In this document: positions 1-5,331 of the stretch, in pieces
Position numbering within the stretch: position 1 is the stretch's first letter
How the letters are laid out: every line of letters starts with the position of its first letter
NCBI RefSeq assembly: GCF_937891315.1
Contig: NZ_CALAGI010000146.1
Span: 1-6,365 of the forward strand
Direction: 5' to 3'
DNA from: an uncultured Amaricoccus sp.
GTDB lineage: Bacteria; Pseudomonadota; Alphaproteobacteria; Rhodobacterales; Rhodobacteraceae
Length of the DNA stretch: 6,365 nucleotides
Translations under genes and position numbers: made by a program
The notes under the pieces: model-generated
What the model was told of the DNA's origin: nothing
Databases searched by the model: none
Seen by the model: only the letters and a program-made list of their open reading frames with translations

Positions 1-1277
1 CCGGCACCCGGCGGCGGGCGGCGCTGCTCGCCCGGCGCCGCGCCGCGCTCGCCCGCGCGGAACCGGCGGCCCCCGCGCCGGCCGCCCCGTCGTTCCCCGA
101 CGACGAGGATCCGGTGGAGATCGCCGATCCGAGCCCCGAGGCGCAGCCGAAATCCGAGATCCGCCAGGCCGGGATGCGGCCCCGGCACTATGCGCTGCTG
201 ATCAGTTTCGCGCTCTGCGTGGCGCTGCCGGTCATCGCGAGCGCGCTCTATCTCTGGACCCGCGCGGCGGACCAGTATCATTCCGAGGTCGCCTTCTCGA
301 TCCGCTCGGAGGAGGCGGGCTCGGCCACGGCGGGCCTGCTCGGCGCGCTGACCCAGCTCGGATCGGGCTCGGCCCCCGATTCCGACATCCTGTTCGAATT
401 CATCCGCGGCCAGAAGATCGTCGCCGATATCGACCAGCGGCTCGACCTCCGGCGCATGTTCAACCGCGATCCGAGCGATTTCGTCTTCTCGCTCGGCGAA
501 GACAGCTCGATCGAGGATCTGAAGCGCTACTGGAACCGGATGGTGAAGGTCAGCCTCGACGGCTCGGCCGGCATCGTCCGGGTCCAGGTCCATGCCTTCA
601 CCCCGGAGGATGCCAAGACGATCGCCGAGGCGATCCTGACCGAGAGCAGCGCGCTGGTGAACCACCTCTCCGAACAGGCGCGGCAGGATGCGATCCGCTT
701 CGCCGCCGCGGAATTCAAGGAGGCCGAGGAAAACCTGCGCGCCATGCGCCAGCGGGTCAGCGACTTCCGCCGCGACCACCGGATGGTCGATCCCTCGGCC
801 GACGTCGCCGGGCAGATGGGCCTGCTGAACGCGCTGCAGGGGCAGCTCGCCTCGGCGCTGGTCGATCGCGACGTATTGCTCAGCTATGTCGGCGAGACCG
901 ACCAGCGGGTGATCCAGGCCAACCGCCGGATCGATGCGATCACCGGCCGGATCGACGAGGAGCGGAACACGCTCGACATCGCCGGGAGCGAGGGCGGCGG
1001 CGCCGCGCTGCCCGACGTGGTCGGCGCCTACGAGGAGCTGCAGGTCGATCTCGAGTTCGCCAATACCACCTATACCCAGACGCTGGCCGGGCTCGCCGGG
1101 GCGCGGGCCGAGGCGCGGCGGCAGTCGCGCTATCTCACGCCGCATATCCAGCCGACCCTGGCCGAAACCTCGCTCTATCCGCGCCGGACGCTGATCATCG
1201 GGCTCGTCGCGCTCTTCACCACGCTCGGCTGGGGGGTGATGATGCTGATCTACTACAATGTGCGCGACAATCGTTGA
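1..1277 (+). CDS. kpsE: Capsule polysaccharide export inner-membrane adaptor, KpsE/BexC/CtrB type (5' partial)
   Basis: Polysaccharide co-polymerase-like adaptor that links the KpsM-KpsT ABC exporter in the inner membrane to the outer-membrane channel. Counting from an in-frame GTG at 114, a membrane segment lies at about residues 28-48, a long periplasmic region with coiled-coil helices at about 190-285, a conserved-looking stretch ending ETSLYPRR at 351-358, and a second membrane segment at about 359-381 before a short cytoplasmic tail. This two-ended membrane topology and the Pro-Arg stretch before the last helix are typical of the family. The start is uncertain. GTG 114 has a GAGGA only 4 bases upstream, but the frame is open from base 3 with nearly every third position G or C, so an Arg/Ala/Pro-rich cytoplasmic extension probably begins outside the window. 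The last 20 bases overlap the next gene, implying translational coupling. Confidence 0.88.
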   Translation, partial: GTRRRAALLARRRAALARAEPAAPAPAAPSFPDDEDPVEIADPSPEAQPKSEIRQAGMRPRHYALLISFALCVALPVIASALYLWTRAADQYHSEVAFSIRSEEAGSATAGLLGALTQLGSGSAPDSDILFEFIRGQKIVADIDQRLDLRRMFNRDPSDFVFSLGEDSSIEDLKRYWNRMVKVSLDGSAGIVRVQVHAFTPEDAKTIAEAILTESSALVNHLSEQARQDAIRFAAAEFKEAEENLRAMRQRVSDFRRDHRMVDPSADVAGQMGLLNALQGQLASALVDRDVLLSYVGETDQRVIQANRRIDAITGRIDEERNTLDIAGSEGGGAALPDVVGAYEELQVDLEFANTTYTQTLAGLAGARAEARRQSRYLTPHIQPTLAETSLYPRRTLIIGLVALFTTLGWGVMMLIYYNVRDNR

Positions 1278-2124
1278 ATTGGGGGGGCCTGAGCCGGCGA
1301 GCCAGCCGAAGCCGGCGATCGAGTTCCGCGACGTCTCCAAGGCGTTCCTGACGCCGTCGAGCCGCAAGGTGGTGCTCGACCGGCTGACCCTCGCCCTGCC
1401 CGCCGGCGCCAAGGTCGGGGTGCTCGGGCGCAACGGCGCGGGCAAGTCGACGCTGCTCGGCATGGTCGGCGGCATCGTGCGGCCCGATATCGGCGAGATC
1501 CACCGCAATGTGCCGGTCTCCTGGCCGCTCGGCTTCTCGGGCAGCTTCCATGCCGAACTCAGCGGCGCGCAGAACATCCGCTTCGTCGCCCGGATCTACG
1601 GGCTCGATACCGACGCGCTGATCGCCTTCGTGCAGGAATTCGCCGAGCTCGGCGATTTCATCAACATGCCGGTCCGGTCCTATTCCTCGGGCATGAAGGC
1701 GCGGCTCGCCTTCGGCATGTCGATGGGCGTCGCCTTCGACTGGTATCTGGTGGACGAGATCACCGCCGTCGGCGACGCGGCCTTCAAGCGCAAGAGCCTC
1801 GCGGTGTTCAAGGCGCGGCTGCGCGACGCCGGCCTGCTCATGGTCTCGCATTCGGTCAATACCCTGCGCAGCTATTGCGACAAGGGGCTGGTGCTGGAGA
1901 ACGGCCAGGCGCGCTATTTCGAGGATCTGGAAGAGGCGATCGCGGTGCACGAGGCCAATCTCGGCGCCGAGGTCTCGCCCCGCGCCGCCGCGCGCGCCGC
2001 CCGCGCCGCGCGGATGGCCGAGCGCGCGGCGGCCCGCGCCGCCCGCCGCGCCGGGATCGACGCCCTGCGCAGCGCCCCGGACGGCCCCGCCCCCGAACGG
2101 ATCGGCCGCCTCGCCCCGCGCTGA
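1258..2124 (+). CDS. kpsT: Capsule polysaccharide export ABC transporter ATP-binding protein, KpsT type
   Basis: Cytoplasmic ATPase that powers export of capsular polysaccharide through a KpsM-type permease. All nucleotide-binding motifs are visible: Walker A GRNGAGKST at residues 57-65, the degenerate signature SYSSGMKAR at 141-149 usual in polysaccharide exporters, Walker B YLVDE at 163-167, and the H-loop histidine at 198. The ATPase core ends near residue 235. At 288 residues the protein is longer than the roughly 215-220 of classical KpsT, because of about 20 extra N-terminal residues and an Ala/Arg-rich tail at about 241-288. The start is ATG 1258, inside the end of the preceding gene. 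The only other in-frame start before the core is TTG 1279, which has no ribosome site. A run of seven G (1281-1287) falls at codons 8-10. The permease gene is not present; it may lie upstream of the window. Confidence 0.93.
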   Translation: MCATIVELGGPEPASQPKPAIEFRDVSKAFLTPSSRKVVLDRLTLALPAGAKVGVLGRNGAGKSTLLGMVGGIVRPDIGEIHRNVPVSWPLGFSGSFHAELSGAQNIRFVARIYGLDTDALIAFVQEFAELGDFINMPVRSYSSGMKARLAFGMSMGVAFDWYLVDEITAVGDAAFKRKSLAVFKARLRDAGLLMVSHSVNTLRSYCDKGLVLENGQARYFEDLEEAIAVHEANLGAEVSPRAAARAARAARMAERAAARAARRAGIDALRSAPDGPAPERIGRLAPR

Positions 2125-2164
2125 GGCGAAGCGGCGGGGATATTGCGCTAAATCAAGACTCTGG

Positions 2165-2200
2165 AGCGGACGGGCCGGCTCTGCCGGATCGGCCTCCGCT
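2165..2200. terminator. Possible bidirectional hairpin between convergent kpsT and galE
   Basis: AGCGGA (2165-2170) pairs with TCCGCT (2195-2200), and GGCCG (2173-2177) pairs with CGGCC (2190-2194). This gives an 11-bp stem with a 2-base bulge and a 12-base loop. It begins 41 bases after the kpsT stop and reaches into the galE stop codon. There is no U-tract on either strand, only a mildly T-rich stretch past it on the galE side. The position between convergent genes fits a shared terminator, but chance pairing in GC-rich DNA is possible. Confidence 0.35.
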
Positions 2201-3284
2201 AGGCGGCGCCTTCGGCGCCTTCGTCCGAATAGCCGCCGGGGTTCTGCGATTGCCAGTGCCAGGTGCTCGCGCACATCTCCGCGAGGCCGAGCTCGGCCCG
2301 CCAGCCGAGTTCGGCCGCCGCCCGGCCGGCGTCGGCGTAGCAGGCGGCGACATCGCCCGGCCGGCGCGGCGCGAGATTGACCGCGATCTCCCGGCCGCTG
2401 GCCGCGCCGAAGGCCCGCGCCATCTCCAGCACCGAGGTGCCCTGGCCGGTGCCGAGATTGAAGGCGGCGCAGCCCCGGCCCGTCTCGCCCACGCCCGTCT
2501 CGCCCACACCCGTCTCGCCCTCTCCCGCGCGCCCCGCGGTCCAGTCGACGGCGGCGAGATGGGCGCGGGCGAGGTCGCTCACATGGATATAGTCGCGCAC
2601 CCCGGTACCGTCGGGCGTCGGATAATCGGTGCCGAAGACATTCAGCGCCGGGCGCCGGCCGACCGCGACCTGGGCGATGAAGGGCATGAGATTGTTCGGC
2701 ACCCCGGTCGGATCCTCGCCGATCCGCCCCGAGGCATGGGCGCCGACCGGATTGAAATAGCGCAGGAGCGCGATCGACCAGGAGGGATCGGAAGCCGCGA
2801 GATCCTCGAGGATGCCCTCGATCTGCAGCTTGGAGCGGCCATAGGGATTGGTGGTGCGCCGCGGATGGCTCTCGTCGATCGGCAGATAGTCGGGATCGCC
2901 ATAGACCGTGGCGCTCGAGGAAAAGACGAAGCGCCGGCAATCCGCCGCCCGGAGCGCGCGCAGGAGCGCGAGGCTGCCGCCGACATTATTGTCGAAATAG
3001 CCGAGCGGGTCGGCGACCGACTCCCCCACCGCCTTCAGCCCGGCGAAATGGATCACCGCCTCGGGCCGGGTCTCGGCGACCAGCGCCGCCATGGCACCGG
3101 CGTCGCGGATATCGGCCCGGGTGAAGCCGAAGTCGCGGTTGGCGAGCTGCTTGACCCGCGCCAGCGCCACCGGGCTCGCATTGTCGAGATTATCGACCAC
3201 GTGCGCCGCGTGACCGGCCTTCAGCACCTCGACCAGGGTATGGCTGCCGATATAGCCGGCGCCGCCGGTGATGAGGATCCGCAT
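2199..3284 (-). CDS. galE: UDP-glucose 4-epimerase
   Basis: Cytosolic NAD-dependent epimerase of the extended short-chain dehydrogenase family, interconverting UDP-glucose and UDP-galactose. Visible motifs are the NAD-binding GGAGYIGS (7-14), HFAGLKAVGES (79-89), FSSSATVYG (121-129) and NPYGRSK (146-152). By recalled alignment with E. coli GalE the catalytic residues are Ser123, Tyr148 and Lys152. Further family blocks are RYFNPVGAH (175-183), NNLMPFIAQVAVGRR (197-211), DGTGVRDYIHV (225-235) and TWHWQSQNPGGY (341-352). The start is ATG 3284, with GGAGA seven to eight bases upstream (3291-3295) and the nucleotide-binding strand beginning directly after it; the frame stays open further upstream, but that would extend the protein before its Rossmann fold. 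At 361 residues it exceeds the usual 330-340, largely through a GETGV repeat insert (252-269). It converges on the capsule-export genes, suggesting a role in sugar supply for a surface glycan. Confidence 0.96.
   Translation of the reverse strand: MRILITGGAGYIGSHTLVEVLKAGHAAHVVDNLDNASPVALARVKQLANRDFGFTRADIRDAGAMAALVAETRPEAVIHFAGLKAVGESVADPLGYFDNNVGGSLALLRALRAADCRRFVFSSSATVYGDPDYLPIDESHPRRTTNPYGRSKLQIEGILEDLAASDPSWSIALLRYFNPVGAHASGRIGEDPTGVPNNLMPFIAQVAVGRRPALNVFGTDYPTPDGTGVRDYIHVSDLARAHLAAVDWTAGRAGEGETGVGETGVGETGRGCAAFNLGTGQGTSVLEMARAFGAASGREIAVNLAPRRPGDVAACYADAGRAAAELGWRAELGLAEMCASTWHWQSQNPGGYSDEGAEGAA
2479..2523 (-). repeat. Three tandem 15-base repeats inside galE
   Basis: Three consecutive 15-base units (2479-2493, 2494-2508, 2509-2523) share CCCGTCTCGCCC and differ only in the last three bases. 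On the coding strand they give repeated GETGV-like pentapeptides at residues 255-269, just before the family block CAAFNLGTGQG. E. coli GalE has no such insert at this point, so this looks like a recent in-frame expansion of a surface loop. Confidence 0.85.
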
Positions 3285-3311
3285 GCGATGTCTCCGGGCC
3301 GGTTCGGGGAG

Positions 3312-3325
3312 GTTTCGGGCGAAAC
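3312..3325. promoter_or_regulatory. Inverted repeat GTTTCG-GG-CGAAAC upstream of galE
   Basis: A perfect 6-bp dyad with a 2-base spacer lies 28-41 bases upstream of the galE start. Its size, spacing and position would suit a small operator bound by a dimeric regulator, or a site overlapping the galE promoter. No clear -35/-10 pair could be assigned around it, and no regulator with this site is recognised. Assignment is by position only. Confidence 0.3.
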
Positions 3326-3334
3326 TAGTCGAGC

Positions 3335-3361
3335 CCCCGGAAAAGGAAACCATCTCCGGGG
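3335..3361 (-). terminator. Hairpin between the HhH-domain gene and galE
   Basis: CCCCGGA (3335-3341) and TCCGGGG (3355-3361) are exact inverted repeats separated by 13 bases that are A-rich on the + strand. It lies 59 bases past the stop of the HhH-domain gene (3421) and 51 bases before the galE start. It could end the upstream transcript or sit in the galE leader. The U-tract expected of an intrinsic terminator is missing, so the call is weak. Nothing else clearly gene-like lies in 3285-3420. Confidence 0.3.
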
Positions 3362-3393
3362 AATTCAGCGGACGAGGACGGATCAGACCGGGA

Positions 3394-3423
3394 TTTGGGC
3401 GGGTCTCATTCGGGCGGGTCTCA
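3394..3423 (-). repeat. Two tandem 15-base repeats spanning a stop codon
   Basis: Units 3394-3408 and 3409-3423 differ at one base (TTTGGGCGGGTCTCA and TTCGGGCGGGTCTCA on the + strand). The second contains the TGA stop of the HhH-domain gene, and the first holds a second in-frame TGA 15 bases further on. The duplication therefore produced a back-up stop. Confidence 0.85.
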
Positions 3424-4212
3424 GACGAGGTCCGATCCCGCCTGCGCGGTGGCGATCCAGGTCGCGGCCGGGACCAGCCGCCCGAGCGGGCCGAGCCGGG
3501 TGGCGAGTTCGGCCTCGTCGAGCCGCGCGACCTCGGCGAGGCAGCGCAGCCCCGCCCGGCGCAGCGCCCAGACAAGGCCCGGTCCGGCGCCTGGCAGGCG
3601 ATCGAGATCGCAGGCGGGCAGCGGCGCGGGTTCCGCCGGGGAGGCTTCGGGCATCCCCTCGGCCATGGCTTCGGCGATGACCTCGGGCGCCGGCGCGGCG
3701 GGGCGCGACGTCTCGCCCTGGCGCTGGAACGGCAGGACCTCGGCGGCGGCGCCGCGCGGCGCCGCGCGGGTGGCAGGGGGAGGCTCGGCCCCGGTCAGGG
3801 CGCGCAGGAATTCCTCGAGTGCCAGCTGGGCGTCCGAGGCCGCCCGGCCGCCGCGCACCGGGATCGGCTCGGGAGAGGCCCCGCGCGCCGGCGCCACCGC
3901 GATCCCGGGCGCGGCGCCTCCGGTCCCGGATTTGAGTTCGGGGGTGAATTCCGGCATGGAGTCGGGCGGGGAATCCGGCGTGGAACCGGTCATGGAATCG
4001 GCCGTGGAATCGGGGCGCAGGCGGGCCAGCCGCGCCGCCCGCTCGGCGCGCAGCCGGCCGCGCTGCGCAATGCGCGCCGCGAGGGTGGGATGGACGCTCG
4101 CGCGGGCCTCCGCCGCGCCTTCGGTCGGGATCCCCGCGTCGGTTCCGGCGTCGGTTTCGGGCTGGATCCCGGATTGAACCAGGGGGCGGTCCTTCAGGCG
4201 ATGGTCCGACAT
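3421..4212 (-). CDS. Uncharacterised protein with C-terminal helix-hairpin-helix-like domain
   Basis: Function unknown. The 263-residue product has a short N-terminus with a TDAG-type repeat (about 20-27), an Arg/Ala-rich helical stretch (about 40-66), a disordered acidic Ser/Pro tetrapeptide repeat (about 67-94), an Ala/Pro-rich linker, and a C-terminal domain (about 200-258). In that domain LPGAGPG (206-212), followed by two helices and ending TWIATAQA, looks like a helix-hairpin-helix fold. Such domains bind DNA non-specifically or mediate protein contacts, and similar tails occur on several alphaproteobacterial proteins. No signal peptide or membrane segment is visible. The ATG at 4212 has GAGGAG eight bases upstream (4221-4226). 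It begins 21 bases after the stop of the previous gene, so the two are probably co-transcribed. Nuclease residues were not seen, so I do not call an enzyme. Confidence 0.78.
   Translation of the reverse strand: MSDHRLKDRPLVQSGIQPETDAGTDAGIPTEGAAEARASVHPTLAARIAQRGRLRAERAARLARLRPDSTADSMTGSTPDSPPDSMPEFTPELKSGTGGAAPGIAVAPARGASPEPIPVRGGRAASDAQLALEEFLRALTGAEPPPATRAAPRGAAAEVLPFQRQGETSRPAAPAPEVIAEAMAEGMPEASPAEPAPLPACDLDRLPGAGPGLVWALRRAGLRCLAEVARLDEAELATRLGPLGRLVPAATWIATAQAGSDLV
3932..4015 (-). repeat. About seven imperfect 12-base tandem repeats
   Basis: Units begin at 3932, 3944, 3956, 3968, 3980, 3992 and 4004, with a loose + strand consensus GTGGAATCGGGC. On the coding strand each gives a tetrapeptide like PDSM or PDST, making an acidic Ser/Pro spacer in the HhH-domain protein. 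All length changes stay in frame. Confidence 0.8.
4136..4159 (-). repeat. Two tandem 12-base repeats near the HhH-domain gene start
   Basis: GCGTCGGTTCCG (4136-4147) and GCGTCGGTTTCG (4148-4159) differ at one base. They encode the overlapping TDAG repeat near residues 20-27 of the HhH-domain protein. Confidence 0.75.
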
Positions 4213-4233
4213 GGGCGGGGCTCCTCGTCTCGA

Positions 4234-5181
4234 TCAGCTGAACCGGGGGACCCGGGTCGGGGTGGCTTCGTCGGCCGCCTGGCGCTCGAGCCGGGCGAGA
4301 AACTCGGCCAAGGTCAGGCCGAGCGTCTCGTGGAAGGCCGGGTCCCGGGCGCCGGTCGCGGTGCCGTCCTCGAGCTGGGTGGCGAGCCCGGCCAGCCGCT
4401 CGGCGAGGCCATCGACCCGCGCGGTCTGGTCCTCGAGCCGTCGGGCGACGGCCTTGAGCGTCTCGGCGAGCGTCTCGCCAAGGGCGGTCAGCGCCGGATC
4501 CGGCTCGGCCCGCGCCCGGAGCACCTCGGCGTTGAGGAGATCGAGGATCTCCGCCTGGCGGCGCTCGATGGCGGCGAGGCGGCGGGCGAGCGGGGTTTCC
4601 TCGCCCGCGAGCCCGGAAGTGAGGTCCGCCCCGAAATCGGAGGCGAAATCGGAGGCGAGGTCGCCCGCGAGATCGGTGGTCAGCCGGGCGGTCAGGCGCG
4701 CGGCCTCGGTGGCATGCCGGGCCTGGATCACCGCGCGCAGCTCCGGCGCGTCGGCCAGCGCCTCCTTCACCGCCCGGGCCTCGGCGCGCAGGAGCAGGAG
4801 CGGCTGGTCGAGCCGGCCCTCGTCCTCCTCGGCCTCGGGCAGGCCGTCGGTCGGGGTCAGCCAGACCGCGTCCGGGCCGAAGGCGGCCCGCAGCGCCGCC
4901 GCCAGCGCCTCGGTCCAGTCCTCGGGCGGGGTGGTTCCGAGCCGCCCGTCGAGATCCTCGGGGCCGGCGTGGAAGGCGTAATGGAAGCGGTCGAGGCGAT
5001 AGACCGGGCCGGCGACGAGGCCGCAGATCGTGGCCAGCGTCGGGGTCTCGGCCTCGAGCTGGGCGGGATCGCCGATCAGCTCGTGGCTGACGAGCCCGGC
5101 GGCGATCAGTTCGGCCAGCGCGGCGGGCGGTGTCTCGGGCTGGGGCGCCGCGGAGGAGGATTCGAAAACGGCGCTGTCCAA
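4234..5181 (-). CDS. Uncharacterised 315-residue protein, globular N-terminus plus coiled coil
   Basis: I do not recognise a family. Residues about 20-135 look like a folded domain with aromatic and hydrophobic blocks, for example YRLDRFHYAFHAG (61-73) and FGPDAVWLTPTDG (101-113). From about 130 onward the chain is largely helical and Ala/Leu/Glu/Arg-rich, with probable coiled coil at about 195-300. It is interrupted by an acidic tetrapeptide repeat (about 168-187) of the form [A/G/T]-[S/G/A/T]-D-[L/F]. No signal peptide or membrane segment is seen, so it is probably cytoplasmic. The start is TTG 5181, chosen because GAGAGG sits seven bases upstream (5189-5194) and no ATG exists anywhere in the frame; the translation contains no internal methionine. 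It follows the repetitive coiled-coil gene after a 150-base gap and precedes the HhH-domain gene by 21 bases, so it probably heads a two-gene unit. Confidence 0.8.
   Translation of the reverse strand: MDSAVFESSSAAPQPETPPAALAELIAAGLVSHELIGDPAQLEAETPTLATICGLVAGPVYRLDRFHYAFHAGPEDLDGRLGTTPPEDWTEALAAALRAAFGPDAVWLTPTDGLPEAEEDEGRLDQPLLLLRAEARAVKEALADAPELRAVIQARHATEAARLTARLTTDLAGDLASDFASDFGADLTSGLAGEETPLARRLAAIERRQAEILDLLNAEVLRARAEPDPALTALGETLAETLKAVARRLEDQTARVDGLAERLAGLATQLEDGTATGARDPAFHETLGLTLAEFLARLERQAADEATPTRVPRFS
4621..4680 (-). repeat. Five 12-base tandem repeats in the 315-residue protein gene
   Basis: Two identical units GAAATCGGAGGC (4633-4644 and 4645-4656) are flanked by degenerate units at 4621, 4657 and 4669. 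They encode an acidic tetrapeptide repeat, with ASDF twice in a row. The exact copies suggest recent slippage or duplication. Confidence 0.8.
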
Positions 5182-5188
5182 GGGCTGA

Positions 5189-5194
5189 CCTCTC
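5189..5194 (-). promoter_or_regulatory. Ribosome binding site that decides a TTG start
   Basis: GAGAGG on the coding strand lies seven bases before the TTG at 5181. It is the main support for that non-ATG start, since the frame stays open upstream and contains no ATG. Confidence 0.6.
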
Positions 5195-5241
5195 GAAAGG
5201 ACTGGGGTGGAGGGCGGGCGGAAGGGGATCGCTCTCGGGAA

Positions 5242-5275
5242 CTTAACGTCCCCTGAATTGGTTAAGCGGACGTTA
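5242..5275 (-). promoter_or_regulatory. Two overlapping inverted repeats in the 150-base AT-rich gap
   Basis: TAACGTCC (5244-5251) and GGACGTTA (5268-5275) form a perfect 8-bp inverted repeat with a 16-base loop. CTTAAC (5242-5247) and GTTAAG (5261-5266) form a second. The two share bases 5244-5247, so as RNA they cannot form together. The element lies about 62-95 bases upstream of the TTG start of the 315-residue protein gene, in the most AT-rich patch of the window. It could be an operator, or a leader with alternative folding. No sigma-70 promoter could be assigned with confidence. Confidence 0.4.
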
Positions 5276-5293
5276 CTCCCCCGGGCGCGGAAC

Positions 5294-5317
5294 GGGCGGG
5301 GGATACCTCCCCCGCCC
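5294..5317 (-). terminator. Strong GC hairpin after the repetitive coiled-coil gene
   Basis: GGGCGGGGGA (5294-5303) pairs perfectly with TCCCCCGCCC (5308-5317) around a 4-base loop, starting 14 bases past the TGA of the coiled-coil gene. Position and stem strength fit a Rho-independent terminator, but no U-tract follows on the minus strand, so it may instead be an RNA-stabilising or attenuating hairpin. Confidence 0.5.
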
Positions 5318-5331
5318 CGCCTCTCCAGCCG

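Noticed and set aside
1216..2940. 574-residue open frame on the minus strand
   Set aside because: It lies antisense to kpsT and in another frame over galE. It is Arg/Gly-rich without motifs and exists because stops are rare in very GC-rich DNA.
3285..3575. GalE starting upstream at 3575
   Set aside because: This would overlap the upstream gene and add a Ser/Arg/Pro-rich stretch before the Rossmann fold. ATG 3284 has a good ribosome site and matches the family start.
1875..3680. 601-residue open frame on the plus strand
   Set aside because: It overlaps kpsT and is antisense to all of galE, both of which have full motif support. Composition is typical of a shadow frame.
3746..3765. 20-base perfect palindrome GCGGCGCCGCGCGGCGCCGC
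   Set aside because: It lies in an Ala/Arg-rich coding linker and consists only of G and C, so chance is a sufficient explanation.
3982..4015. Candidate internal starts or a second gene in the 12-base repeat region
   Set aside because: Repeated ATG/GTG codons on the + strand here come from the repeat unit itself and lie antisense to a supported gene.
3268..5256. 662-residue Gly/Arg-rich open frame on the plus strand
   Set aside because: It is antisense to two genes that have good ribosome sites and protein-like composition. No recognisable domain was seen; the apparent repeats mirror the coding-strand repeats.
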